NCBI GenBank assembly: GCA_012861695.1
Contig: JAAOOA010000588.1
Location: forward strand, 155,001 to 219,000
Origin: Trematomus loennbergii
Lineage: Eukaryota; Chordata; Actinopteri; Perciformes; Nototheniidae
Reading direction: 5' to 3'
Length of the DNA: 64,000 nt
A program made the translations under genes and the position numbers. Position 1 is the first letter of the stretch, and every line of letters begins with the position of its first letter. Shown piece after piece: positions 51,583 to 63,689 of this stretch. The notes beneath the pieces are model-generated. The model was not told the origin of the DNA and did no database searches. It was given only the letters and a program-made list of their open reading frames with translations.

Positions 51583-52231
51583 AGGCCCTGAAACACCAGG
51601 CAGTCACCAGAGAACTCGCCGACGCCGACGCCGACTGTTGCGTCGCCGTGTTCTCCTGCGTCTTGGCCATGTGTCGCACTGGAACACACCGCAAAGACTT
51701 CAGCCTTACCAGCAGTGGCGGTAGTGTGTATTCGTCATTCAAAATAGGCAACAACCGGAAGACAGAGAAGAAGAACAGACTGCGTGATATAAACAAACAA
51801 CAAATAGTGTGTGCGTTCCATTTTCACTGTCGTCCATCGAAAACATGTTTCGTGCGGTACTGGAGCTATCAGCCATTGGAGTGTTGCTTGTGGAAGACAT
51901 TCTCAAGCAACAGTCTCTCAAGAGGCGGAAGCGAAGAATTAGGAGAAACCGCACTAAATGGGTGAAATCATGGATACTACAGCAAGAAGCTCATGGGGCT
52001 TTCCCGAACCTGTGTCTGGAGTTAAATGAAATGCCAGATTTCAACAAGACCCTGACCTACGGCAAGCCACCCTGCCACCCACCACCAATAATCCAGCTCG
52101 AGCCAAGCATCACAGGGATGAACTATGCCAATATTTTAACGGTATCGGTGCAGTGCCTTTTCAGTGGGATAAGATATAGCACCATCTTTTTCTCTCATGG
52201 TGGTTTGGCTCATAAAGGGGTTGTGTTGTGA
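51583..52231 (+). pseudogene. PIF/Harbinger transposase N-terminal relic
   Basis: The left end ggccctgaaacaccaggcag looks like a Harbinger terminus. From ATG 51845 the frame reads FRAVLELSAIGVLLVEDIL, a basic stretch RRKRRIRRNR, then KWVKSWILQQEAHGAFPNL. This is the usual leader of Harbinger transposases (basic patch, then W-x-x-x-W…GAF). The frame then runs into unrelated sequence and stops at 52231. The DDE nuclease domain is absent and no matching right end is seen. It is a dead fragment, not a host gene. Confidence 0.7.
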
Positions 52232-52599
52232 TATTTTCCTCAAGCTTTGGTAAAGTGCATTCTTTGAATGCAGATTTGGGTTCTGCCCGCTCTGTATTAA
52301 TGTCATGTGGATTTTCCTGTCATGTTGACAGGTTATCATCATGTAGGCGTTGATAAAAGCTCATTCTAATGTGTGTTATGTTGTATGAAGGTACGAAATA
52401 AAGTTTTGCATTGCCTATCCTGCTATTTGTGTTTATTCTTTTAATCACACAGCGATAAGAAACAATACAATGTGCCTACATAACTGTCAGTTGCAGCCCT
52501 AGCATTAGTATTGGTTATAGTAACAGCTACAACATTAAAATAATTCTAGGCAGATTGAGGAGGATAATGGGAGAATGAACAGAGGGGCAGAAACATCCA

Positions 52600-52790
52600 T
52601 CTGAATATAATAATAACTTTATTTGTATAGCACCTTTCATACAGGGGATTGCAGTTCAAAGTGCTTTACATCAGTAAAAAATAAGACATAAAATCAGTGT
52701 AAAACAAGCAGCAAGAGCAAAGCATAAAGTGGGATAAAATAATGCAGATATATTATATATATATATATATATATAGTATCCAACAGGCCA
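52600..52790. repeat. SINE/LINE tail fragment with TA microsatellite
   Basis: aacttatttgtatagcacct-like sequence (ataactttatttgtatagca, 52611) and agtgctttacatcagtaaaa form a tail common to fish retroposons. A short TA run follows at about 52,750. Confidence 0.55.
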
Positions 52791-55200
52791 CCTTGTTTAT
52801 GGTTTGATTCAGTTTTAGTAGAATATAAAATACATGAATGATGAAATGAGCACATAAAGTGCAGACATACTATAACATCACAGTTAATAGACCTGCATCT
52901 GATGATCGCAGTGTTCTGGCGGGTGTGTAGTTTATTAGAGTCAGCAATGTAGTAATGTATGTAATGTAATAATGGCCACTTCTTGCTAAATGTACATTTC
53001 CATGTGATGCTTTTATCCGAGGCGACTCACAATAGGTAAATGAACAGCGGTAGACAGTATCTCATTTACTTAGACACTGTACTTAAGGACAATGTTGAGG
53101 TACTTGAGACTAATCCTGCAACTTTATACTTCTGCTCCACAACAGTTAGAGAATGAAGAAACCATCATGTATGAAAGGCTACATGCAGTGGCGGCTCCAG
53201 AGTATTTTTGTTGGGTAATCTATGGTAGGGCTAACCCATACAGTGGTGGGGCTCAAGTCAGTATTTGCAATGTAATTACATACACGCTATATCGCCCCCC
53301 TTGACAGTGAAACGCCACGCGTGAGGTTTAGATTATTTCCCTGTCTCAATCCAAATTGAACTGTATGAAATAAAAAGGCACATTTGTCTTGTAGTAAATA
53401 AAAAGGGCGACCTGGAGCCATTCCTGCAATTTCCCCTCAGGTGAAAGGCATGCTGAAAACCCAACCCCTGCAGGGGGGTCTGGGGGGATTCTCCCCAGGA
53501 GATTTTTAAAATACTAACATAAAATACACATTCTGGTACTCTCTTGAGAAGAAAATAAATAAATTTATTTCTACACGACATATTTAAAAAAAATGAATGG
53601 CATTTTAGTTTTGTGTGACTTTGTTCTGAAAGCTGAACCTGCTGCTCCTCACAGAGAGAAGAGGAAGAGGCTGTGTGAATTACTTTACATTGTGGATAAG
53701 GGTGGATAGCCCCCATTGTTCTGTGTGTCAAAATGAAAGACAGCCCACACACTGAAGTAAAAAGATATGATTCTACACTGTATTGAAGTAAACATGTATT
53801 ATTTTGAATTGTATTTTAGTGAACATGTATTGTTTTAACTGTTTTAAGTAATCACAACTGTTATAGGTAATCACAACGGTTTTGGGTAATCATATATATA
53901 GAAATGATATTCTTACTTTCAAACTCACTGACCCAGAGATTCTGTTTCACACACACACTTGGCCTTTTCACCCATAAAAACAGATGTTGTTTTTAAAGTC
54001 GTTAAAGACCTCATTAAATAAACGCAGAAAGGTTTAAATGTCTGAAGGGGGATAGTTTATGTGAAGAACTCTCAAGGGGTAGGGTAAGGGTTTGTAAGAC
54101 AAGATAGAAGGGAACAGACATTTAACAAAACATCACTGAAGAGAAAAACATGCTCAAGACTCTCTAAGGTACATGTTTCTAGGACTTAACCATTTTAATT
54201 TAAGGATTGTGCAGAAAGGAGGTCTTCAGTTTAACCCTATTAAAATGCGAGACCCTGTGTCTCCAATTTGATGGAAACAATTCATATTCGCTGTTCAGGA
54301 GCTGATGTTGGACAGCCTCAATATGTTGTTATGGTAGGCTGAATCCTGGAGTCGATGATTGTGTTGTGTCAAAATGGACACTGAGGGTCAGTCTGGGGCC
54401 TCATTTAACGTGGCGTACTGAAATTGTACGCCAATTTCTAAGCAAACAGCTGCAATCAGCTGTTTGCTTAGAAATTGGCATACAAACATAAAATAAATAT
54501 AAATCGTTTTTATGAATAATAAAGCCCAACTGTTTTCTACTTCAATGTGCAAACCCAGCTTGAATGCATCTGGTTTTCTGTCATTCCTTGAGTCGTTCCT
54601 GTGCGTCTGCAGGTGGAATTAATAAATATGAATATGGGGTGTTTCACTGACCCTTTTTATGCAACAATGGGCGTTACACATTTCGAGTTGGTTGTGATGG
54701 AAACAAGTGTATTTCTTCCTGTGTTTCATCAATTTTTTAAATGAAGCCCCCTGCCGTGATGGAGGATTCTTTCAAATGATGTTGTCACTTTTGGAAATAG
54801 GAGTTCAATATAACCATAATCATAGAGGAGTAAAACTGAACATTAACTCAAAGGTAAAACTGCCTCTGAGGCACCGGAGATCGAATCGTGCGCAGGAGTG
54901 ATCCACGTCCAGACAAGATCGTAGTTTTTGTGCATTTATTACATAATCCATTATTACCAAAATACATTTTCCTTTATCTTTGACCCTTTTCCTTTCCTGT
55001 GGCCTCCTTGTGTTTTCCCTGGTAAAAAACAATACAGTATGCCATACTGGTGCACTAATCCCACAACCATCCGTCTCCAATATATACAATTACACCAGGT
55101 GCCCAAATCAGTGCCCAAAGATGCCTTCAAGGTTTAAATATCCTAATTCTGGGAATCGAAAAGAAACGTGGTTTAAAGGTCAAAGATGAGTTCGGGTAAC
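52791..55200. other. Gene-free repeat-rich stretch
   Basis: Includes a fragment of the SINE-tail phrase gcttttatccgaggcgactc (about 53,009), a G-rich patch near 53,480, and the hairpin at 54,430. None of the CMAH exons expected after 55451 on the minus strand could be recognised here. Confidence 0.45.
54430..54479. other. Perfect 23-bp hairpin
   Basis: Arms 54430-54452 and 54457-54479 are exact complements around the loop caat. Only partial pairing extends further, so it is more compact than a typical MITE. Function unknown. Confidence 0.8.
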
Positions 55201-55450
55201 AGTAAAACAGGAAAATGTGTTATCTGGGGATGCAAAATGGATGAAAGAGAAGGATGAAAGGAAAATAAAAGGGTTAGAAAACTGTCAAAGAACCATAATT
55301 TAACGGGAAGACTATAACTTTTATTCATGTGTTATTCATTTTTGTAAAGCACTTTGAATTGCCTTGTGTTGAAAAGTACTGTATAAATAACTTGCCTTGC
55401 CTTGCCTTCAAAATAAAGCATAAAAAACGACTGTGTCACAGGGAACAAAC

Positions 55451-57340
55451 CTTCACTTCTCCTTCCTGGAGCTCCTCGGGCTCTCGAGGGTCCCCAGCCA
55501 GGGGTCGACGGGGCTCAACTCAACCAACTGAAGTCCCCCATCATCCAAAATCTCTACTTCTGTAAATGAGATAATACACACATGCTCTGCTGGTGAGGGT
55601 CAGAATCACTGTCTAACACACTGGGGAGCAGTACTGTACTTAAGTTCACATTTGAGGTAGTACATTTTCAGTCAAAGTATCTTCTTCTCCACTACAATTC
55701 AGAAGTAAATTGTGTACTTCGACTCCACTACATTTATTTAATATCTTTACAGATTTGGATGAATGATGTGAAATATAATCAAGTGTTAAATCAGACTTTA
55801 GTTCCACCTGGAGTAAATTCACAAGCTACCCTGCAGTGTACTTCTACTTTTACTCAAGTACAAGATCTGAGTACTTTTTCCACCTCTGTCTAACACTGGG
55901 TAGCCCTACATGTTGAACTAAGCTCCAGGAGTCACATGTGTTCAAAGTTAGTAATTCAAACTAAACTCACGGAAGTCTTGATCTTAGCGGCTGATAACAT
56001 CGCCTCTAAGGTAGCAAGCCACCTGGTTCATTCAGTGGTAACATAAGGGTAAACATAAAAAACCTTGGTGTAACTTTCGATCAGTCTATGCTACTAGACA
56101 AACACATAAAACTACTGACCCGTACATGTACGTGTTTTTTCCATTTCAGGAACATTGCCAAGCTCAGGGGGGTTCTATCCAACGCAGAAATGGAGATGGC
56201 TATCCATGCCTTTATTTCATCCGCTTGATTATTGTAATGCTCTGTTCTCCTGCCTCAACAAAACATCAATAACCCGGTTACAACAGGTCCAAAATGCTGC
56301 AGCCAGATTGCTCACTCGGTCCAAAAAGACATGCCCATCACTCCGATTCTTTCTGCCCTGCACTGGCTCCCTGTCCATCTCAGAACCCAATTCAAAGTAT
56401 TGGTCTTCACATATAGAGCTGTCCATGGCCAAGCCCCAGCCTACATCAATGACCTGATCCACCCTCGCAGCACAACCCGGGCCATGAGGTCCTCTGAGCA
56501 AGGCCTCCTAAGGGTCCCCCGAACCAGGCTAAAAACTAAGGGGACCGTGCCTTTGAGGTGGTGGCCCCAAGGCTTTGGAACAAACTCCCCAGATAATAAA
56601 AACCTCTGCCTCAATAGAGATTTTTAAGGGGCAGTTAAAGACCCACCTTTTCCGACAGGCCTTTGGGGCGTCGGAGGAGTTTAGTGGCTGTCTTTTATTG
56701 GTGTTTTATCGTATGTTTTATCCTATGTATTACCTGCTGCTGTTTTATGCCTTTATTTTACATTTTATAGTTGTACTTTGAATTGTGTCCTGTGTACTGT
56801 GTACTGTAAGCACTTGTACATCCGTGTTGAGAAGGGTGCTATATAAATAAGGTTTTACTTACTTACTAGACCCTCCAGAAAAACGCGATTATGCGATCGC
56901 ATAATTTACCGCATAATCAGCAAATGCCGCAGATTTTTAAAAGGGCGCATATTTAGTAAAAGGTCGCATAATCCCGCATTTTTCCACACAAAGTTGAGGG
57001 AAAAAAAGTTAACGTGAAGTAGTGATGTCATCAGCTCGCGCAGGTAAACAACACCGTAGAGTGAATGTGTGGAACTCACATGAGAGAGAAAACAAAAGTG
57101 GGGAGAAACTATTCTGCACCCCGTGCAACTGTGTGTTGGAGCATAAGAGCAAACTTTGATTCAGTCAAACATTCGAAAATGCTTTCTGCTGCTGCGGACA
57201 AGAAAGCCAAACAACTCGCGTTCACCGAGGCATCAACCTCCAAAACCCTTTCGAGGGCTACAAGAAACGAGGTGAGCAGCCTACAAGATTGAAGCTGGTC
57301 AGATAACGAACGAGTAAATGAAAACAGAATGAGGCGGAGA

Positions 57341-57417
<77 letters not shown>

Positions 57418-60400
57418 TGTGTGTGTGTGTGTGTGTGGTGTGTGTGTGTGTTGTGTGTGTGTGTGTTGTGTTGTGTGTGTGTGTGTGAGAGAGAGAGTGA
57501 TTAAAATAGCCCATATATAAATACATAAATAACACTTTGTGATGTAGCTTGCTTCTAGTATGCTTGTTTATCATAGGAACTCTTTAAAAGGGCTCACTTT
57601 CATTCAGTATTAGCCTAGTAACAGGGTGTGGGAGAAGAATCACTTTTTCCGCTTCCCGCATATTTCGCAACTTTTCGCATATTTAGCATATTTCCGCATA
57701 TTTCGCAACTTCACCGCATAAAATCACATAAAAACCCCGCATGTTTAATCGCATAATCAAGGATTTTAGCCCGCGTTTTTCTGGAGGGTCTAACTTACTT
57801 ACTTACTGGTTATGTTGAGGAATAGTAAAAACTGTTTTGTTGGGTAAGAAAATAGTGGTGGTTTCTGTTGAAATAGGTATGATCAAACAACTGTGTGAGC
57901 CCAGAGATCAAATGTTACCATGGTGACAACGTTATCAAACACCTGTGTGAGCCCAGAGATCAAAGGTTTTCCATCATGTGCTGAAAATCCTGAATATTTT
58001 GATATTTGAATGGTTTCTGTAGCTGAAGTTATTGAGAGCCAAACTATTTGGTTGAAATAATAAGAAGTGGAAGTTGAAGAATAAAGATTTGAAGAACAGC
58101 AGTGTGAATGCTGTGCAAAGTTCACACAGACAACTATTCATGGACATCTACAAAGAAAATGTAATTTACCAAGCTCGTCCTGCAAGAAACTGTCAGGTGG
58201 GTTCACATATTTCATCGTTGACACGTTCAACTTCCAGTTGTGCTTCGTGCATTTCACAGTCCTGTGAACAAAGAGACTGTCAGTGGTAATTGAAGACATG
58301 TAGACACCTCATAATCCCAGTTTTGTGATTATGGCAGACACATTTCAAAGATTCAAAGGCTTTATTGTCACGGTAGCTACAGTGGAGATATGGTAATGAA
58401 CATTTTAAAGGTCCCCTATTATACTGTTTTCATCAATATTTATAGGTCTCAGATATAGAGAGCCAAAGTCCCGCCCTTCTACTTCCGACCCATGGGACCT
58501 TATTTCGGAAAAAATACGTATGGAAGTCAATGGCGAGAGAGAAATTATCTTTCGATCCCGCTTGAATTGTGCCATGAATTGCACATATGATGTTTGTCAA
58601 TTTAAAAGATCATTTTGCAAGTCAAGAAAAAAAAATGTTGTCGTAAGACATACATACATACTGGAGCCACTCCCCACGCCCCTCTGAGAGATATTTGGTT
58701 AAAAATAACACAATGGTGCTCTAGGAGGAGATTCAGGTGATAAGGTGGGGGGGGGGGGGGGGGGTTACATTGGTTGCTGATTGGCTAATGGTTACACAAG
58801 CCAACACATCGTTATGACATCATAAAGTGGCCAAAATCTGATCAGCTCATTTTCAGACAGGTTTTTATATAAATGGATCAGGACAAAAAGAGAGAATCTT
58901 TGTTCCTGAAACTTTCAGAGTCTCTTTACACAGAGGGGACACATGTTGATGTAGAAGACATGAAGAAGAGGGGACACATGTTGATGTAGAAGAGACATGA
59001 AGAAGAGGGGACACATGTTGATGTAGAAGAGACATGAAGAAGAGGGGACACATGTTGATGTAGAAGAGACATGAAGAAGAGGGGACACATGTTGATGTAG
59101 AAGAGACATGAAGAAGAGGGGACACATGTTGATGTAGAAGAGACATGAAGAAGAGGGGACACATGTTGATGTAGAAGAGACATGAAGAAGAGGGGACACA
59201 TGTTGATGTAGAAGAGACGTGAAGAAGAGGATTTTGCATAATAGGCGACCTGTAACTGTAACCTGTTTATCTGCTGAGAGCAAATACATTTTATATGCTA
59301 CACAAATATGGCCAGGATCCGTTGAATTTTCGGAATATTGGGTTGCAGATGAACATTTTCCAAAGGGGGGTTCGTTTAGCATGAGACACTTGAAATAACT
59401 AAAGGATAAGTTAAAAAAGAAAGTAGAAAGAAAGTGAGGTCATAGAAAGCAATGATTGAGAGTCAGAGCTAAACATTTCAGATTTCAGACAGTCCAAATA
59501 CACACAATTGTCGAATTATTAGCTTTTCAAAAGCTTTTTATCTAAAATCTATAATGCGTCATCAAAGTCTTTAGAGGCCCATCTGTTCGGATTTATAACT
59601 AACTAAAAAGCTCAAAACATTATGGATTTTGCATAATAGGTTTACCTTTAAGTCCCAGGCTCCTAGAGTAATGCAACATAGATATATAAAACAATAGCAC
59701 AAATCATGTACAGAGCAAGACATAATCTACTTCCTAGGAAATTAAAAATTGTTCATAGACCGAGAGGGTGGGTATAATTTGAGAGGAAATCTACATTTTA
59801 AACAACTCAAGGTCATAACAACTCTGAGAAGTATGTGCATAACAATCTGTGGGGTGATTTTATGGAATGGTTTGGAGCAGGAGTTAAAACAAAGCACAAG
59901 CATAATTCAGTTTAAAAGGATGTACAGAAACACTTTTTTGGAAAACTATGAGAATGAAGAGAGGTGACTGAAGATGAGAAATTATTGTATATGTATGTGT
60001 AAATGTAAATGTAAGTAGGAATAACTTGCATAATGGCTTAAAGGACAATCATTGATCAAGTAAGGGGTGGGAAATAATAAGCATTTGCTTCCTCCTACTC
60101 CCTTTCGGACACATATGATTTTTTTTAAATTATTATTATTATTAATATGAAGACTTTTTTTGTTGAATATATAAATATTATCGTGAATGTGGATAATATA
60201 ATTTTATTTTTTTTAATCTGTTCGAAATAAAGATTGAAATGAAATAAAACAAATATATAAAACAATGAAATAGTGCAAGACCAATGTGCAAGTAATGCAG
60301 ATTAGGTCAAATGTCCAAAATATGTAAGAAATACATATATTCATAAACTTTTTGGTGACGTCTCAATACTATAACATGCTTTTTATGTCACTTAGTTTAA

Positions 60401-61796
60401 CTTAAATTCCCGCTATAATTTTCTTTAGCCATGGTTGTGTACTTATTTGTCTTTATTTCTATTTTATGACACATTTCTTCTTTCTTTTTTATTATTGCAT
60501 GCCTTTTTTACATTCCACTTTTGCTGTAACGCTGTACATTTCCCCGCTGCGGGACTAACAAGAGATTCTGATTCTGATATGAAAACCAGTAATGCAAGGT
60601 GTGTCCAAACTGCGGCCTGGGGGCCAACTGCGGCCCGCTGTCTATTTAGAATTTCTTTCAGAATATTCTTAAACTATAATGGAGGATGGCCCACACCCGA
60701 AACTTGTACTTTTTTAAATATATAGTAAACAATAATACACATTAGTATTCCCACTTTTCAAATAAATTACATTTGAAATTTTAAACACATCTTAGTTGAT
60801 AAAAAAAAAGCCCAATACCTTATTAGTATAACAAGTTTGAATATACCCTTCATATTTCCCCTTATTATAAGCAGTCTGAAGCTTCTGTTTTAAGGGATGA
60901 GCTACCAACACTTTTTTGTAACTGTTTTTTTTCTTAATGCAAATTCAAGTATCAAGAATAAATGACCTAGATTTTTATTGAATTTGCTAACCTATAACTT
61001 TACTTATGAGGCAATATACTCACCTCTAGTGAGCGGCCCAGCCCTTCGAATATATTTCTGTACGTGTGGTGCTATCTGTAGATGTCTGTCTTATTTTTTG
61101 TCGATTTCATATTGTTTTCACAGTGCTGTGAAAATGAATTTCCCCTGGGGACAATAAATCTAATCTAAACAAATGTAATATTCAATCCCATACTTGGCGA
61201 TTGAGAACATACATTCGTAATTGATCTCGTTTAAAGCACTTTTGTTGTAATACTAAAAGGATTTAGTTGACACTACTAGCCGAGTTTCTTTTGTCCAATA
61301 TTTTGCGGAAGGTACTTTGAATTTAATCTAAATTAAAAAATCTGATCTAGACATAGTAACGTGTGTTGGGGAAAATAATTATTTAAAGTTATTTAATAAT
61401 TGTGACATTTATTTTACTTTTCGATGGATGAATGATGCTCAAAGTGAGGGGGCAAATAAGACAACTGAGGGGGCAATGCCCCCTTTTGCCCCCTCGTGGC
61501 GCCGGGCCCGACGTGGCCCTCAGTGAAAAAAGGTTGGACACCCCCGCTCTATACAGTACATTTAAAACGTGGAATAATAGAAGGAGCTCACCTGCCGTCC
61601 AGGTCTTCGATGTCTTTGATGAACAACCCTCCTTGGTGTTTGCACTGGTTCTTGCACGCTTTAAGAACATTGATGCTCTTGTCTTTATTTTACCATCCTC
61701 TGGGTTTTTCTTGAAATTAGCTCCATCTTTCAGAGAGCCCACAGCTTCAGCGTCCAGCGAGAACAACACCTTTGCACTTTGAGAGGTCATTTTACC
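55451..61796 (-). CDS. cmah: CMP-N-acetylneuraminate hydroxylase, three 5' exons (Rieske domain)
   Basis: Minus-strand exons with GT-AG borders lie at 61796-61592 (ATG at 61790), 58261-58170 and 55559-55451. Exon 1 gives MTSQSAKVLFSLDAEAVGSL and CKNQCKHQGGLFIKDIEDLD. Exon 2 gives VKCTKHNWKLNVSTMKYVNP. Exon 3 gives VEILDDGGLQLVELSPVDPW and PREPEELQEGEVK. Together they hold all four Rieske 2Fe-2S ligands (C-K-H and C-T-K-H). A Cys found in mammals after PPDSF is Leu here. Exon 1 is frame-broken in the A-rich run near 61686-61693, and exon 3 near 55497-55501 in a G run; each is explained by one missing base. A 36-bp possible 5' UTR exon lies at 62408-62373. The following middle exons were not found. 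Introns are filled by a LINE, MITEs and satellite relics. Confidence 0.88.
55970..56866 (+). mobile_element. L2-like LINE, 3' end of the reverse-transcriptase ORF, broken
   Basis: KNLGVTFDQSM, DYCNALFSCLNK, LQQVQNAAARLLTR, then in another frame ILSALHWLPVHLRTQFKVLV, YRAVHGQAPAYINDLI and RVPRTRLKTKG are hallmark C-terminal words of fish L2/Maui-type elements. There are several frame changes. The 3' tail TTACTTAC continues at 57793, after an inserted MITE. It lies in a CMAH intron, on the opposite strand. Confidence 0.85.
56867..57792. mobile_element. MITE with perfect 21-bp inverted ends, inserted in the LINE tail
   Basis: tagaccctccagaaaaacgc and its complement close both ends. The subterminal parts are full of GCATAAT/CGCATA words. 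The flanks are ACTTACTT-type tail repeats, so the target duplication cannot be resolved. A GT microsatellite sits inside at 57,340-57,490. A short frame at 57,180-57,270 (KKAKQLAFTEASTSKTLSR) may be transposase residue. Confidence 0.85.
57340..57490. repeat. GT microsatellite
   Basis: About 150 bp of GT with single-base interruptions, inside the MITE. Confidence 0.97.
57880..58060 (-). repeat. Relic of the 1-10.67 kb array unit, inverted
   Basis: gagcccagagatcaaatgtt and tttgatatttgaatggtttc are reverse complements of words in each array unit (for example at 82 and 190). It lies about 0.1 kb from CMAH exon 2. Confidence 0.8.
58404..59256. mobile_element. MITE of the TTAAAGGTC family with internal minisatellite
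   Basis: Left end ttaaaggtcccctattatac, right end gcataataggcgacctgtaa. It shares the interior and the 37-bp minisatellite with 21,218-21,884 but in the opposite orientation. A poly-G run lies at 58,747-58,764. Confidence 0.7.
58930..59226. repeat. 37-bp minisatellite, about 8 copies, inverted relative to 21.2 kb
   Basis: The unit starts catgaagaagaggggacaca. All copies carry the catgttgatg variant (catcaacatg on the other strand). The open minus frames are artefacts. Confidence 0.92.
59640..60245 (+). pseudogene. LINE 3' relic
   Basis: DREGGYNLRGNLHFKQLKV, TLRSMCITICGVILWNGLE and IIQFKRMYRNTF are the kind of C-terminal words found after the reverse transcriptase in fish LINEs. Upstream frames are broken. 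The 3' end has aataaagattgaaatgaaat. Family assignment is from memory. Confidence 0.6.
60246..61560. repeat. Repeat-filled CMAH intron, includes a hAT-like relic
   Basis: gtgtgtccaaactgcggcct (about 60,600) and ggttggacacccccg (about 61,533) are an imperfect inverted pair seen in fish hAT-type elements. No target duplication was found. Retroposon tails lie near 60,545 (ccccgctgcgggactaac) and 61,140. Confidence 0.45.
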
Positions 61797-62060
61797 CTAA
61801 ACAATTATAAATTCAATTTTAAGTGGACACTTTCAAAGAACTGCTCCCAGAGTGTTTGTATCGAGGAGCTACAACAGATATGTATTTATCCATGTGTTTA
61901 AGAGCCTCCTCCTGCAGGTTTCTGGGCAGGTCCTTTGGCTTTCAGTCAAACTTGATATATCAGCTTACTGCATATAGACTGTTTAACCAGGTGTAGTATA
62001 GTATGTTGTTAAAAATGACGACATACTATACATACCCCCCCCCCCCACACACACACAAAA

Positions 62061-62363
<303 letters not shown>

Positions 62364-62517
62364 AAATCCTACCTGGCTGAACCCTGGGGGTTCTTCATCC
62401 TTTACATGCTAAAAAACAAGGCAATAAGAGAAATTAAGACACAAGAAATAAACAGTCCAAAATATTTCCCACTGCATTGCTACACAGAAGTTTTCCCCTA
62501 CAAATAAAGAGAGGAAC

Positions 62518-63300
62518 TGTTGGGGCCCCTAACTTTGACCCAGTTTATCAGTTCAAACTGTCCTGACTGAGCACACGCACCTGTAACCTTGGGCCGCTGT
62601 GCTCTCAGTGTTGTGTCTCCCTCTTCCTGCCTGTTGGCGTCAGCTGATAGAGGTGTTATGATTCTATCTTGTTATGCACAATGTTGATTATTCTCTCTAA
62701 ATACATGGGTCTGGGGTAGGGCTGTGCGATTATGGCAAAAATCATAATCACGATTATTTTGGTCAATAATTGATATCACGATTATTAAATACGATTATTC
62801 ATGTCTTTGAAAACATCCATTTATTGAACTTTTAAATACAAATAATAATTGAACAATATCAATTATTATAATAAATACCAATAACAAGATCAACAAATAT
62901 TTTGGAGCGCACTTCAACAAGCTACTAAACATATATAAATATGATAAATACAAATACATTTGATCAAATATGTTGCAGTGCACTGTCACAACCTAGCAAA
63001 GCAAAATAATCGTTTTTTTCGATTATGTTGTTTTTGTAATTGTGGCAGGCCAAAATCGTAATTGCGATTAAAATACGATTAATTGCACAGCCCTAGTCTG
63101 GGGTAGAGTTCTTCAGAATTGACGTGGCAACTCTACCGTGAAGTCAGAACCTCTGGCTCTTGGACTTGTTTTGTGAATTCTCCGGCCGAAGCTCCTAATA
63201 AACCCATCAGTGTTTGCCATCAAAGCTCCAGCTCTACCCCGTGTCTCCTTCCTGAGTCGGTGACTCCCACTGCATTGCTACACAGAAGTTTTCCCCCACA
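62518..63300 (+). mobile_element. LTR related to the solo LTR at 30 kb, interrupted by a MITE
   Basis: Starts TGTTGGGG and ends TTCCCCCACA. It shares ttctccggccgaagctcc, AATAAACCC and cagtgtttgccatcaaagct with 30051-30541. The MITE 62717-63095 accounts for its extra length. A copy of the LTR's last 35 bases lies just outside at 62,470-62,503, and no matching target duplication is present, so the left side has been rearranged. Confidence 0.7.
62717..63095. mobile_element. hAT-type MITE with 8-bp target duplication
   Basis: Ends tagggctgtgcgatt and aattgcacagcccta. GTCTGGGG flanks at 62709-62716 and 63096-63103. 379 bp, rich in CGATTA words, non-coding. Confidence 0.92.
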
Positions 63301-63484
63301 ATACATATATAAAAAAAAGACATACATACATACGGTTACAGATCTGCTGTTTAAGTGGCCGTGACAGACCTCACCTACCTCTATAAAATGTACCATTGAT
63401 AAATAAATGCTAAATTGACTTTAGTTTGGTTTGATGGAAAGTAAGTATTTCTCGGAAATGTCTTACTGGACATATGAAACCAGA

Positions 63485-63678
63485 CATTACATATCATTTG
63501 TTAGACGCTTTTATCCAAAGCGACTTACATTCAGTACTGTGGACAGTCCCCATAGGAGCAATTTGGGGTGAAGTGTCTTGCCCAGGGACACAACGACATG
63601 CGGACTGCAGTGGGACTCGAACTTGCTATCCACTGATTTGAAGTCCAGCACACTATCCACTGAGCCACAGCCTCCCTA
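63485..63678 (-). mobile_element. tRNA-derived SINE
   Basis: On the minus strand it reads gggaggctgtggctcagtgg, with an A-box-like TGGCTCAGTGG, then a B-box-like GTTCGAGTCCC 45 bases later. The tail includes cgctttggataaaagcgtct, the conserved tail of a large fish SINE group. It is a retroposon, not a functional tRNA gene, because the anticodon arm is not cloverleaf-compatible as read. Confidence 0.8.
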
Positions 63679-63689
63679 GACATAGCACA

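Noticed and set aside
58865..59382. 155-codon minus frame
   Set aside because: It is a translated 37-bp minisatellite.
61432..61782. 116-codon plus frame
   Set aside because: It is antisense to CMAH exon 1 and the neighbouring repeat.
63485..63678. Functional tRNA gene on the minus strand
   Set aside because: A- and B-box words are present, but the body does not fold as a tRNA and a conserved SINE tail follows.
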